Shown here: positions 26,073 to 34,269 of the stretch, one piece after another | Numbering within the stretch: the first letter of the stretch is position 1 | How the letters are laid out: each line of letters starts with the position of its first letter | Assembly: GCF_026015885.1 (NCBI RefSeq) | Contig: NZ_JAPDUG010000002.1 | Span: 372,001 to 436,000 of the forward strand | Direction: 5' to 3' | From: Halocynthiibacter sp. SDUM655004 | Lineage (GTDB): Bacteria > Pseudomonadota > Alphaproteobacteria > Rhodobacterales > Rhodobacteraceae | Length of the DNA: 64,000 nucleotides | The notes under the pieces: generated by a model | Database searches by the model: none | Seen by the model: only the letters and a program-made list of their open reading frames with translations | Told to the model about the DNA's origin: nothing | Translations under genes and position numbers: made by a program

Positions 26073-27235
26073 GGCTCAATACCCATCGTCGCGAAGACGC
26101 GCGCTGCTCGCGTGGCAGACATCTCCGGATCAGGGAACATTCCTGCGACATTCCCCAGTCGGATAATATCCGCGAAATGCAAAGCAGAACGCCCCGATTG
26201 CTGACCACCGAGCATCGTAAAGTGATCCTGATGCCCATTCAAATAGGCAAGGAAAACCACTCCGGTTTTGTAGAACCGCGTCGGCGCTTTGAAGATATGG
26301 CGCGAGAGCGGAACAGTTGGCGCAAATATTGCGCTATAATCGTCTGTATTCCCTACTTCCAACGCGTTCAGAGCCTTTGCCGCAACCGCGGCGATCGGGT
26401 CAAAAATCCCGAGGAGTGCGTGGCTATATCCCTGTTCATCGCCTGCAATGAGGTCCGGATAGTTGAAATCATCGCCCGTATACATCCGCACCCCTTCAGG
26501 AAGGCGGCGGCGCATCACGATCTCTTTCTCCGCTGACAAAAGAGAAACCTTTATTCCGTCAACCCTTGCTGCATTCGTTTCGATCACTTCAAGGCATGTT
26601 TCCATTGCGGCCATTAGATCGTCAGAGCCCCAATATCCCGCAAGCGCCGGATCAAACATATCGCCCAGCCAATGAAGGATTGCCGGCTGTTGAAGTCCGG
26701 AAAGAATACGAGTGTAGACCCGTTTGTAATCATCAGGTGAGCGCGCAGCCTTGGCCAATGCACGTGACGCCATCAAAATCACTTGTCCGCCAGCAGCTTC
26801 GACCGCTTCGCATTGCATTTCATAGGCTGCAATCACGTCATCAATCGTAATCGCATCTGAAGGCTCCAGATGATCTGTACCTGCCCCGCACGCAATCAGA
26901 TGGCCGCCGGATTTCGCGAGCTTCACGCTCCGCTGAATTAGTTCCAGAGACGTCGGCCAGTCCATACCCATACCGCGTTGCGCCGTATCCATAGCCTCGG
27001 CGACACCAAAACCAAGGCTCCAGATATGCTCACGAAATGCGAGTGTTTTGTCCCAGTCAACAGCGCCTTCGATCATTGGCGATACATCAGCGAACGGATC
27101 AACAACCACATGCGCCGCAGCAAAAGCAACGCGACTTCCGCCCGTAATCGGCGCAACCGATTGGGGATCAATGCCAGTATCGATCTTGAATGGCTCAATC
27201 GTGCGGTTTTCCGTAGGTAGGTTAACGATTGTCAT
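26069..27235 (-). CDS. DUF993 protein (dihydrodipicolinate synthase/aldolase-like)
   Basis: A 388-residue protein matching my memory of the DUF993 family, which is annotated loosely as dihydrodipicolinate-synthase-like. It looks like an (alpha/beta)8 barrel: a DWDKTLAFREHIWSLGFG start, GGHLIACGAGTDHL, and DGIKVSLLSAEKEIVMR with a lysine at the place where class I aldolases form a Schiff base. RMYTGDDFNYPDLIAGD follows. GGAGGAG precedes the ATG. It sits between Gfo/Idh and isomerase genes, suggesting a C-C cleaving step after oxidation and isomerisation. The reaction is not known to me. Confidence 0.75.
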   Translation of the reverse strand: MTIVNLPTENRTIEPFKIDTGIDPQSVAPITGGSRVAFAAAHVVVDPFADVSPMIEGAVDWDKTLAFREHIWSLGFGVAEAMDTAQRGMGMDWPTSLELIQRSVKLAKSGGHLIACGAGTDHLEPSDAITIDDVIAAYEMQCEAVEAAGGQVILMASRALAKAARSPDDYKRVYTRILSGLQQPAILHWLGDMFDPALAGYWGSDDLMAAMETCLEVIETNAARVDGIKVSLLSAEKEIVMRRRLPEGVRMYTGDDFNYPDLIAGDEQGYSHALLGIFDPIAAVAAKALNALEVGNTDDYSAIFAPTVPLSRHIFKAPTRFYKTGVVFLAYLNGHQDHFTMLGGQQSGRSALHFADIIRLGNVAGMFPDPEMSATRAARVFATMGIEP

Positions 27236-27249
27236 GCCAGACTCCTCCC

Positions 27250-28395
27250 TCAGATGTCCAACGCCGGCAGGTCAATCCAGCGGCGCTCTTTGGCGCTCTG
27301 ATAGCCAGCTTCGGCGAGCTGCACGCCTTTAGCACCTTCGGCCAGATCATAGCTCCATTCGCCACCATCAAAGACATGGCGCAGGAATTGCTCCCACTGA
27401 ACCTTGAAACCATTATCCAGAACGGCGTTGTCAGGCACCTCTTCCCAGTTCTCATAAAAGTCGAGCGTATTCGGCTCATCGGGATTCCAGACCGGCTTCG
27501 GTGTATTCACGCGATGCTGGCTATAACAGGAATGCAGCCCTGCAACCGCAGACCCCAAAGTTCCATCAACCTGAAAGGTCACCAAATCATCGCGGCGCAC
27601 GCGGGTACACCAGCTAGAGTTGATATGCGCGACAATGTCACCCTCGAGCATGAAGGTCGCATAGGCAGCATCATCAGCGGTGCATTTGTAGGTCTTGCCG
27701 TTTTCGTCAACGCGCTGTGGAATATGGGTCGCCGTTGTACAGCTTACGGATTTTACTGGTGCGATCACATTGTCCAGCACATAGCGCCAGTGACACAACA
27801 TGTCAGACACCATGCCGCCGCCATCTTCGACACGGTAGTTCCAGCTTGGGCGTTGCGCTGGCATCCAGTCGCCCTCAAACACCCAATAGCCAAACTCCCC
27901 CTTCACAGACAGGATTTCACCAAAGAACCCGCTATCTCTTAGACGCTTGAGCTTTACCAACCCAGGGAGGTCAAGCTTGTCGTGAACGATGCCGTTCTTG
28001 ACGCCCTTCTCTTTTGCGTAGCGCGCGATCTCTACGGCTTCCTCCAGCCCTTCTGAAACTGGCTTCTCACAATAGACGTGCTTGCCCGCATCAATTGCTT
28101 TGCGCAGCAAACCCGGGCGAAGCTGGGTCGAGGCCGCATCAAAGAAAATCTCGTTGTATGGGTCGGCAAGAGCAGCATCCAGATCAGTAGTATATCGCTC
28201 CACATCGTGCTTGGCGGCAAGTGCCGCGATTTTGGCTTCGTTCCGACCGACAATAATTGGATCGGGCATCAATACCGTTCCGTCCGAAAGCGCCAATCCG
28301 CCCTGTGCCCTGATTGCCAAAACCGAACGAATAAGATGTTGGTTCATCCCCATTCGACCGGTGACGCCGTGCATGATGATTCCGACTTTTTTCAT
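27250..28395 (-). CDS. Gfo/Idh/MocA family oxidoreductase (catabolic island)
   Basis: About 381 residues. The N-terminus KVGIIMHGVTGRMG is a variant dinucleotide motif, with THG-type spacing rather than GxGxxG. The lysine signature is KHVYCEKPVSEGLEE, and a GGGMVSDMLCHWRYVLD segment supplies the active-site acid/His region. The ATG at 28395 is chosen because GAAGGGAAG lies upstream. It leads a three-gene operon (oxidoreductase, DUF993, isomerase). An 18-bp palindrome lies 28 bp before the start codon. Confidence 0.83.
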   Translation of the reverse strand: MKKVGIIMHGVTGRMGMNQHLIRSVLAIRAQGGLALSDGTVLMPDPIIVGRNEAKIAALAAKHDVERYTTDLDAALADPYNEIFFDAASTQLRPGLLRKAIDAGKHVYCEKPVSEGLEEAVEIARYAKEKGVKNGIVHDKLDLPGLVKLKRLRDSGFFGEILSVKGEFGYWVFEGDWMPAQRPSWNYRVEDGGGMVSDMLCHWRYVLDNVIAPVKSVSCTTATHIPQRVDENGKTYKCTADDAAYATFMLEGDIVAHINSSWCTRVRRDDLVTFQVDGTLGSAVAGLHSCYSQHRVNTPKPVWNPDEPNTLDFYENWEEVPDNAVLDNGFKVQWEQFLRHVFDGGEWSYDLAEGAKGVQLAEAGYQSAKERRWIDLPALDI

Positions 28396-28422
28396 GATGC
28401 TTCCCTTCTGCAAACCCTATAC

Positions 28423-28440
28423 TTACCTACTAGTCAGTAA
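28423..28440. promoter_or_regulatory. palindromic operator before the oxidoreductase operon (site 1)
   Basis: TTACCTACTAGTCAGTAA is an 18-bp dyad centred on ACTAGT with 14 of 18 symmetric positions. The same element, better conserved, occurs at 33155-33172 before the TTT transporter. Two matching dyads in front of two units flanking a TetR gene point to that regulator. Confidence 0.7.
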
Positions 28441-28560
28441 TATAATTGACAAGACAATTCTAAAACGACCCATTTCCCCTTAACTTCAGTCACTTAATAA
28501 ACGCTTCTAACGCTCCCAACTTCGAAATTCTCGCGCAAAGTTGGGAATCACCTGCTGAAA

Positions 28561-29403
28561 TCAGGGGGCACATTGGCCGCCGCTCGGCTCCATTATTTCG
28601 CGGAGTGTTTTTATTGCGAGGCGCGCAGTTTCTGTTGCGGTTCCCGAAAGCACGAAGGGCTCTACGGAAAGATGCCCTCTCCACTCACTTGTTTGTATGG
28701 CCGCCAGAATTTCATCGAACGGATCACTGCCTGCTCCAGGAACGCCCCTATTAGTATCATTCAGATGGATATGCCCGATGTAACCTGTTCCTACCCAAAG
28801 TTTAATGAGCTCCGCAACGGATATACTCTCTGCTACACCCGACGAACTTGTATCAATCATCGTACGAAAATTCGGATGGCCGACTTTGTCAACGATCTCA
28901 ACCGCTTCCTCGACAGTGTTGATGAAGACTGTTTGCGAGGGGTCGAGCGGCTCTACGCAGTATGTTGCGCCTTTTGCACCTGCGTGCTCCGCAACACGTT
29001 TGAATACCTCAACCGCATTTCTGCGCGCTTTCGTGGCCCCTACCACTCCAATTTCACGTTGTTTTGGCGAGCCGTGTATCAGCACATCCCCACCACAGGC
29101 GGCGTTGAGATCAATAAGATGAGTGATCGCGGCGACTGTCTCTGAATGCTTGCTCGGGTCTGTTATCGAAAGATGTTCAAGCGCAGACAAAAGCCAGTGA
29201 AATCCTATTATTTCCAAGCCCGCGGCACTTGCTTGTTCCCGCAAAACTTCAGCATCTCGAACGGTCACTTCCAGCGGGTTTTCAGCGAGCGACCCTGGCG
29301 CGATTTCGATACCTGTATAGCCAAGGCTTGCGAGTGTCGCGCATTGCTCTGGAAACGACATGCCCTCTTGGGCGAGTGTTTCATTGCAATAGGACAGTCG
29401 CAC
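28561..29403 (-). CDS. sugar phosphate isomerase/epimerase (TIM barrel)
   Basis: A 280-residue barrel protein of the xylose-isomerase-like superfamily, related to ketose 3-epimerases. Metal ligands are visible as YCVEPLDPSQT (Glu), RTMIDTSSSG (Asp), IGHIHLNDTNRG (His) and HLSVEPF (Glu). It starts with GTG at 29403, preceded by GGAG, 9 bp after the TetR stop codon, so it ends the tctCBA-TetR transcript. It is a different subfamily from the barrel protein at 25245-26072; the island therefore has two such enzymes. Confidence 0.82.
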   Translation of the reverse strand: MRLSYCNETLAQEGMSFPEQCATLASLGYTGIEIAPGSLAENPLEVTVRDAEVLREQASAAGLEIIGFHWLLSALEHLSITDPSKHSETVAAITHLIDLNAACGGDVLIHGSPKQREIGVVGATKARRNAVEVFKRVAEHAGAKGATYCVEPLDPSQTVFINTVEEAVEIVDKVGHPNFRTMIDTSSSGVAESISVAELIKLWVGTGYIGHIHLNDTNRGVPGAGSDPFDEILAAIQTSEWRGHLSVEPFVLSGTATETARLAIKTLREIMEPSGGQCAP

Positions 29404-29412
29404 AAATTGCTC

Positions 29413-30066
29413 CTAGCGCTTGGCTAAATATGCCAAAACCATTCGAGAAATTTCATCGGTATGTCGGGTGAGCCACTCCTCATCGATTGTCAGCTCAAAG
29501 ACCTTTTCCAACGTGTGTTTGTTGGAAATCGGAAAATAACACAGCGAGGCAATCGTGATATAAAAGTCCGCCGGAACAACACCAGTTCGGAACAATCCCG
29601 CCTTTTCACCACGTGCGAGCACATCGCCGAGCTTACTGATTAGGCCGGACTGGATCTCGGAAAGACCATCAATCTGTTTGATCGTGCTCCCGCCATGCAG
29701 GTTTTCTGTATTCAGCATGGAAATAAACCACGGATTCTCGCGATAGTGGCGAACCGTGAATCTAACGAGGGCATCAACGGCGGCCTCTGGCTCCATCGCA
29801 TCCATATCAAGCGTGTTTTCGCCCTGACGAATACGAATGTAGGCTTCACGCAAGGCGGCTGCATAGACCGCGTTCTTATCGCCGAAGTATTCATAGATGA
29901 GCGGCTTGCTCACGCCGGCTCGCTTGGCAATCCGGTCAACACGGGCGCCAGAAAACCCCTCTTCGGAAAACTCGCGTAAAGCTGCTGTTAGGATCGATTT
30001 TTTCGACCCCGCTGCATCGCGTGGTTTGCGTTTCTGAACGGTTTCGTTTGCCGGTTTACTGTTCAC
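29413..30066 (-). CDS. TetR-family transcriptional regulator
   Basis: A 217-residue regulator. The TetR helix-turn-helix is at about residues 22-65 (ILTAALREFSEEGFSGARV, RIAKRAGVSKPLIYEYFGDK). The remaining helical part is the ligand domain. It starts with GTG at 30066 and overlaps the tctA-like stop by 11 bp, so it is made from the transporter transcript. The twin palindromes at 28423 and 33155 are the likely binding sites, giving autoregulation and control of the downstream operon. Confidence 0.88.
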   Translation of the reverse strand: MNSKPANETVQKRKPRDAAGSKKSILTAALREFSEEGFSGARVDRIAKRAGVSKPLIYEYFGDKNAVYAAALREAYIRIRQGENTLDMDAMEPEAAVDALVRFTVRHYRENPWFISMLNTENLHGGSTIKQIDGLSEIQSGLISKLGDVLARGEKAGLFRTGVVPADFYITIASLCYFPISNKHTLEKVFELTIDEEWLTRHTDEISRMVLAYLAKR

Positions 30067-31579
30067 GCGTGGCGGTCCCCTTAGTTTTGCCCGTCACCAA
30101 TCTTCGCACTGCGGGAATTCCGCTCAGAACCCCAAAGAGGATAATCGCCACAAAAATCGCCGATATCGGACGGGTAAAGAACGGCGTAAGATCACCATCG
30201 CTCAAGATCAGTCCGCGGCGCAGGCTTTTATCCAACAAGGCCCCAAGAATAATTCCCAATACCAGTGGCGGCATCGGATAATTCATCTTTCTCAAGATAA
30301 AGCCAATAACACCAAACACAGCCATAACCCAGACATCAAAGAGTCTTTGGCTGATTGCGTATGGCCCAATCACACAGAGAGTGAAAACTACGGGCATCAA
30401 GTAGGAATACGGGATCTTGAGAACTGCAACGAAAAGCGGTGTCAGCGTTACGCCGAAAACAAAGATCGCAAAGGTCGCAAACAATAGCATCACGGCAATT
30501 GAATAGATGAAATCGGGCTGCTCGATCATAATCATGGGGCCCGGTCGGATACCGTGAATGAACAGAGCCGCAATCAGAACAGCGGATGCCGCAGACCCCG
30601 GAACAGCTAAGGTAATTGCAGGAATGAGCGAGCCAGGAACAACGGCGCTATTGCCGGTTTCCGCAGCAATCAGACCCTCTTGAGACCCTTTGCCGTATTT
30701 ATCACGCTCCTTGCTCCGCGAACGCGCGGCTGCATAAGACGCCCAAGCACCGATATCTTCGCCCACACCGGGAATGATGCCGATAAATGTTCCGATAATA
30801 CCCGAGCGAATAATAGTAACACGGTGCTTCACGACTTCTGCCAGCTTGGGCAGGCTGCGACCTGACCTTTCGGGCGAGCGCTCAACAACGCCGCGGCGCG
30901 ATGATATCGCCGTTAGGACTTCAGCAAACCCGAATACGCCAACCATCACAGGTATAAGGCCGATTCCACCAGACATTTCGCGAATACCGAAATCAAACCG
31001 CACATAGGCGTGGATGCCCTCCGACCCGATCATCGCAATAGAGAGCCCGAGAAGGCCTGCGATGTAACCTTTCAGTACATTTCCGTCCGCAGTCAGCTGT
31101 CCGGAAATCATGATGCCAAATACCGCAAGCCAGAAAAACTCGTAAGAGCCAAACTTGAGCGCAATGGACGCCAGAGGCGGCGCAATCAGCATAAGCATCA
31201 CAATACCAACAAAGGTGCCGAGCGCGGAGCCTGTGGTTGCAAGCGCCATGGCCTTTGCGGCCTTCCCTGCTTTTGCCAACGGATAGCCATCAAGCGAGGT
31301 CGCCGCACTTGCGGGGGTGCCGGGAATGTTCAACAGAATTGCGCTGCGAGAGCCGCCATAAATCGCGCCTACATACATACAGATCAGAACCAAGATCGCT
31401 GGATCCCGCCCCATGCCGTATGTCAGCGTGGTCAGAAGTGCTACGCCCATTGTCGCCGTCAGGCCGGGCAAGCTTCCAACGAAAATCCCAAGCAACGTGG
31501 CCCAAACCACATGAAACAGCATCATCGGCTGTGTGATGTTCGCAAAGGCCTGAGCCAAGCTATCTAAAACAGTCATCAT
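30056..31579 (-). CDS. tripartite tricarboxylate transporter large permease (TctA family)
   Basis: A 507-residue membrane protein of the TctA family with about a dozen hydrophobic segments. The two internally repeated signature loops are present: GSLPGLTATMGVALLTTLTYG near the N-terminus and the second copy GIIPGVGEDIGAWASYA with GSLIPAITLAVPGSAASAVL. TTT systems import carboxylates or related organic acids driven by ion gradients. It overlaps the TctB gene by 4 bp. Confidence 0.93.
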   Translation of the reverse strand: MMTVLDSLAQAFANITQPMMLFHVVWATLLGIFVGSLPGLTATMGVALLTTLTYGMGRDPAILVLICMYVGAIYGGSRSAILLNIPGTPASAATSLDGYPLAKAGKAAKAMALATTGSALGTFVGIVMLMLIAPPLASIALKFGSYEFFWLAVFGIMISGQLTADGNVLKGYIAGLLGLSIAMIGSEGIHAYVRFDFGIREMSGGIGLIPVMVGVFGFAEVLTAISSRRGVVERSPERSGRSLPKLAEVVKHRVTIIRSGIIGTFIGIIPGVGEDIGAWASYAAARSRSKERDKYGKGSQEGLIAAETGNSAVVPGSLIPAITLAVPGSAASAVLIAALFIHGIRPGPMIMIEQPDFIYSIAVMLLFATFAIFVFGVTLTPLFVAVLKIPYSYLMPVVFTLCVIGPYAISQRLFDVWVMAVFGVIGFILRKMNYPMPPLVLGIILGALLDKSLRRGLILSDGDLTPFFTRPISAIFVAIILFGVLSGIPAVRRLVTGKTKGTATREQ

Positions 31580-32055
31580 GGCAGCCGCACCAGAAACGCG
31601 TAACGGAACAAGGCAGAAATTGCCGCAGACATAATCGCGGCGAACGCAATAGACTTCGCAAAGGTAAGCGCCTTGTCTTTCGTGGTCTCGCCGCGGCTTT
31701 CTCTAAAGAAATAAGACGCAAGAGTGATGAAAATGAACGTTGCAATTGCAAATGGAATCCATCCGAGCAACACCAACGCAAAACCGAGACAAAGCCCCAG
31801 CGCCGTGAACAGCATTTTGGGGTCATCAACATCAATATCGAATTTGTAGCTTTTGTTGAGGCTCGTGAACGTCAGCAACGCCCCGCAAATTGCCAACAGA
31901 ACGCCAAGTATCATTGGTACCAAGCCTGGAATACTTGCCGGATGAATGCTCCTTATTTCGAGCCTGTCCATCGTGTATCCGCCGATCACCATCGCTATGC
32001 CGAGTATGCAAAGTACAAGGCCGGTAACCACATCTGCGGTCTTCATGCGTAGCAT
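31576..32055 (-). CDS. tripartite tricarboxylate transporter small permease (TctB family)
   Basis: A 159-residue protein with four hydrophobic segments, the TctB pattern: VVTGLVLCILGIAMVIGG, IPGLVPMILGVLLAICGALL, FTALGLCLGFALVLLG and a C-terminal pair around IAFAAIMSAAISALFRYAF. It accompanies the large permease and binding protein. AGGGGAA lies upstream of the ATG. Confidence 0.88.
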   Translation of the reverse strand: MLRMKTADVVTGLVLCILGIAMVIGGYTMDRLEIRSIHPASIPGLVPMILGVLLAICGALLTFTSLNKSYKFDIDVDDPKMLFTALGLCLGFALVLLGWIPFAIATFIFITLASYFFRESRGETTKDKALTFAKSIAFAAIMSAAISALFRYAFLVRLP

Positions 32056-32081
32056 TTGGAAGCGTTCCCCTGTTTTGTGGA

Positions 32082-32108
32082 GTGGCGGCGCAATTTGCGC
32101 GCCGCCAC
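32082..32108 (-). terminator. hairpin between tctC-like and tctB-like genes
   Basis: GTGGCGGCGC at 32082-32091 pairs perfectly (10 bp) with GCGCCGCCAC at 32099-32108 over a 7-base loop. It lies 22 bp past the binding-protein stop codon. It has no U-run, so it is best read as an attenuator or 3'-end protector that favours binding-protein expression. Confidence 0.65.
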
Positions 32109-32130
32109 CATTGTTCAGAGTATAGCCGAA

Positions 32131-33138
32131 TTATTCGCAGCTGATGCCAAATTCGGATGGATCGACAACGGCTTCGCCGCGATCCACACGGGCACAAGCC
32201 TCGGCGATGACAACTGGCATGGAACGGTCGATCGCTTCCTGACCATGGCTTGGCGCAAACACCGCACCACGGCTAGAAGCATATTCCTGAAGCTCGGGCG
32301 AATTCATGATCCGACGCTCCCAGATTTCGGAAACTGTTTCATAAACCTCATCTGGCGCACCAACCGGAATGAACACACCGAAGTAATCCGGAGCGATATC
32401 CATCTCTGGAAGCCACTTCGTAATCGGCGGCACGGGATCAAGGCCTTCGACAACCAACTCGCTATCAGACAAAACAGCAAGCGGGCGCAACTGACCAGCT
32501 TTGGCCATCTCAGTTTGCTCAACTGCCAACTGCGTTGTTGCAACAACTTCGCCGGACACCGCAGCAATCACCGCTGGGTTACCACCGTCATATGTTACCA
32601 TACGAGCACCAAATTCGCCGCCAGCGGCTTCTTTGATCGCTGCAAGCGCCATACCACCCGACGAGTTCACGCCCGCAGTACCCACAGTCACATCCTCACC
32701 ACGCATAGCTTCGAGCAATTGGCCGAAGTCCTCATATGGAGACGACGGGTTAACGCTCACAAGTGGTGCGTTCGCAACGTGAAGATATACGGCGTAGTCT
32801 TCGATCGACGTATCCTCAAGCAAACCAGTAACCGCATATGTCGCATTGTTCGCGATGGCGTTAGCAGTCCAAGTGTAGCCATCACGCGGCGCTTCAAGCG
32901 CTGTCTTTGTGCCAACAGAACCAGATGCTCCCGGCTGGTTCACAACAACAACGGCCACTCCAAGCTCCTCCGAAAGGATTGGCGCAACAACACGTGTAAC
33001 CTGATCAGTCGATCCTCCAGCCGACCACGGCACAATGATGTTAATCGGACGATCTGGTTTCCATGTGTCTGCGAATGATGGAACAGCGGCTGCCATAATC
33101 GTGGCAGATATCGTTGCTTTCAGAATCTTATTAAGCAT
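32131..33138 (-). CDS. TTT transporter binding protein (TctC/Bug family)
   Basis: A 335-residue periplasmic binding protein. A signal peptide (MLNKILKATISATIMAAAV, cleavage near SFA) leads into the Bug-family fold: PINIIVPWSAGGSTDQVTR at the first ligand loop and VVNQPGASGSVGT at the second. The ligand-binding aspartate expected near the end of the first domain is not evident by eye. It is first in the operon, with the better copy of the TetR-type palindrome 16 bp before the start codon. Confidence 0.92.
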   Translation of the reverse strand: MLNKILKATISATIMAAAVPSFADTWKPDRPINIIVPWSAGGSTDQVTRVVAPILSEELGVAVVVVNQPGASGSVGTKTALEAPRDGYTWTANAIANNATYAVTGLLEDTSIEDYAVYLHVANAPLVSVNPSSPYEDFGQLLEAMRGEDVTVGTAGVNSSGGMALAAIKEAAGGEFGARMVTYDGGNPAVIAAVSGEVVATTQLAVEQTEMAKAGQLRPLAVLSDSELVVEGLDPVPPITKWLPEMDIAPDYFGVFIPVGAPDEVYETVSEIWERRIMNSPELQEYASSRGAVFAPSHGQEAIDRSMPVVIAEACARVDRGEAVVDPSEFGISCE

Positions 33139-33154
33139 GTCTTCCTCCCATATA

Positions 33155-33172
33155 TTACCAACTAGTAGGTAA
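33155..33172. promoter_or_regulatory. palindromic operator before the TTT operon (site 2)
   Basis: TTACCAACTAGTAGGTAA is an 18-bp dyad with 16 of 18 symmetric positions, sharing TTACCnACTAGTnnGTAA with the element at 28423-28440. An extra half-copy, ACTAGTA, follows directly. It lies just upstream of the tctC-like start codon. Confidence 0.75.
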
Positions 33173-33310
33173 CTAGTATTGCAAATTGGAAAAGAGTCAA
33201 CAAAAACTGCAAAAAAGCCGTTTCGCTAAGTTGTGACTAAGACAAAACAAAGCAGAGGCGTGACACGCCCCGCTTGGGATGAAAGTTAAAGTTGCTTTAT
33301 TTCAAATATT

Positions 33311-33340
33311 TACGCCCGAAGCTCGCGAGCTTCGGGCGTA
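33311..33340 (-). terminator. perfect 30-nt palindrome, probable terminator of the sugar ABC operon
   Basis: A fully self-complementary stretch of 30 bases, with arm TACGCCCGAAGCTCG followed by its exact complement, starts 11 bp past the stop codon of the aldose epimerase gene. Folded as RNA it would give a very stable stem. On the minus strand the next bases are AATATTTG, only a weak U-tract. A smaller GGCGTG/CACGCC inverted repeat follows at 33257-33269. Confidence 0.65.
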
Positions 33341-33351
33341 TTCAAACAACT

Positions 33352-34266
33352 CTAAAAGTCGCTTATCAACTGCGTGAAGTCTGGCAATCGCCCATGTTCA
33401 ACCCATGCAATTTTCATCGCAAGCCGCATGGTTTCACCCGTTTCTAAAACCGCCAAACCGGGTTTCCCTCGCTGATTATGAGCATCAACCGCATGGCTTA
33501 CAGGCTCGAAACAGAAGAAGTCTGATTGATCATTTGGCGAAAATACCAGCGCAGTATCTAGCGAAGAATTTGCCGTTACCCAGATATCAAGCCCAAGCGA
33601 CGGCTGACAGATTTGTGCAACTCTTTGCCAGCCTGTAAACGCTGCATTAATCAAGCCCTTGGGCAATGCTCGTGAAGCCGCATAGTCGAAATCCGTTGCC
33701 TGTGAGAGCGGGACTTCTTCAACTGGCAAGTGTTGCTCATCCTCAAGCCAAACAGTTTCGGCATTGAACTGAAGCGTTGTATCTGCTCGTCGCGGAAACC
33801 ATGGATGGAAACCACCGCCAAACGGCAATCTCGGTCCGTTATTCGTGACCTCAATCCAATGGGTTAGCATTCGGTCTTCAAGTTCAAACCCCGCTCTCGC
33901 GCTATAGCGGAATGGCCCGATTTCTCCGTTCTGAAGCTTTAGCTCCGCACTTAGATCACTCGTTGACTGAACGGCCCAAGGCTTCTGAAAGCCATCGCCG
34001 TGGATTGGAAAGGCCTGCCCTTTAAGGTTCGGCTCTAGCTCCCAAAATCTGCCATCAAACTCAAATCCGCCATTTGATATTCGGTTCGAAAACGGCACAA
34101 GAATGTTTGACGCGAGATCGAAAGGCTCCCGCGCGCCATCCGCCAAGGGCCTCAGCACGGGCATTGCGCCCGCGCTTGTCTTCGCATTGAACGAGGCGAT
34201 GCCGCCCCCAAGTTCAGGTGCGATAACCAGCTTGGTGGTTTTGTTTTCTAACGTGACAAACTCCAA
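33352..34266 (-). CDS. aldose 1-epimerase (galactose mutarotase family)
   Basis: A 304-residue protein with the beta-sandwich mutarotase pattern. It has LASNILVPFSNRISNGGF (active-site Arg region), PIHGDGFQKPW (first His), GGGFHPWFPR (second His) and FFCFEPVSHAVDA (catalytic Glu region). It interconverts alpha and beta anomers, which feeds the right anomer to a dehydrogenase. The start is probably TTG at 34266, 3 bp after the SDR stop codon; no ATG lies near. It is the last gene of the ABC sugar operon. Confidence 0.87.
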   Translation of the reverse strand: MEFVTLENKTTKLVIAPELGGGIASFNAKTSAGAMPVLRPLADGAREPFDLASNILVPFSNRISNGGFEFDGRFWELEPNLKGQAFPIHGDGFQKPWAVQSTSDLSAELKLQNGEIGPFRYSARAGFELEDRMLTHWIEVTNNGPRLPFGGGFHPWFPRRADTTLQFNAETVWLEDEQHLPVEEVPLSQATDFDYAASRALPKGLINAAFTGWQRVAQICQPSLGLDIWVTANSSLDTALVFSPNDQSDFFCFEPVSHAVDAHNQRGKPGLAVLETGETMRLAMKIAWVEHGRLPDFTQLISDF

Positions 34267-34269
34267 GAC

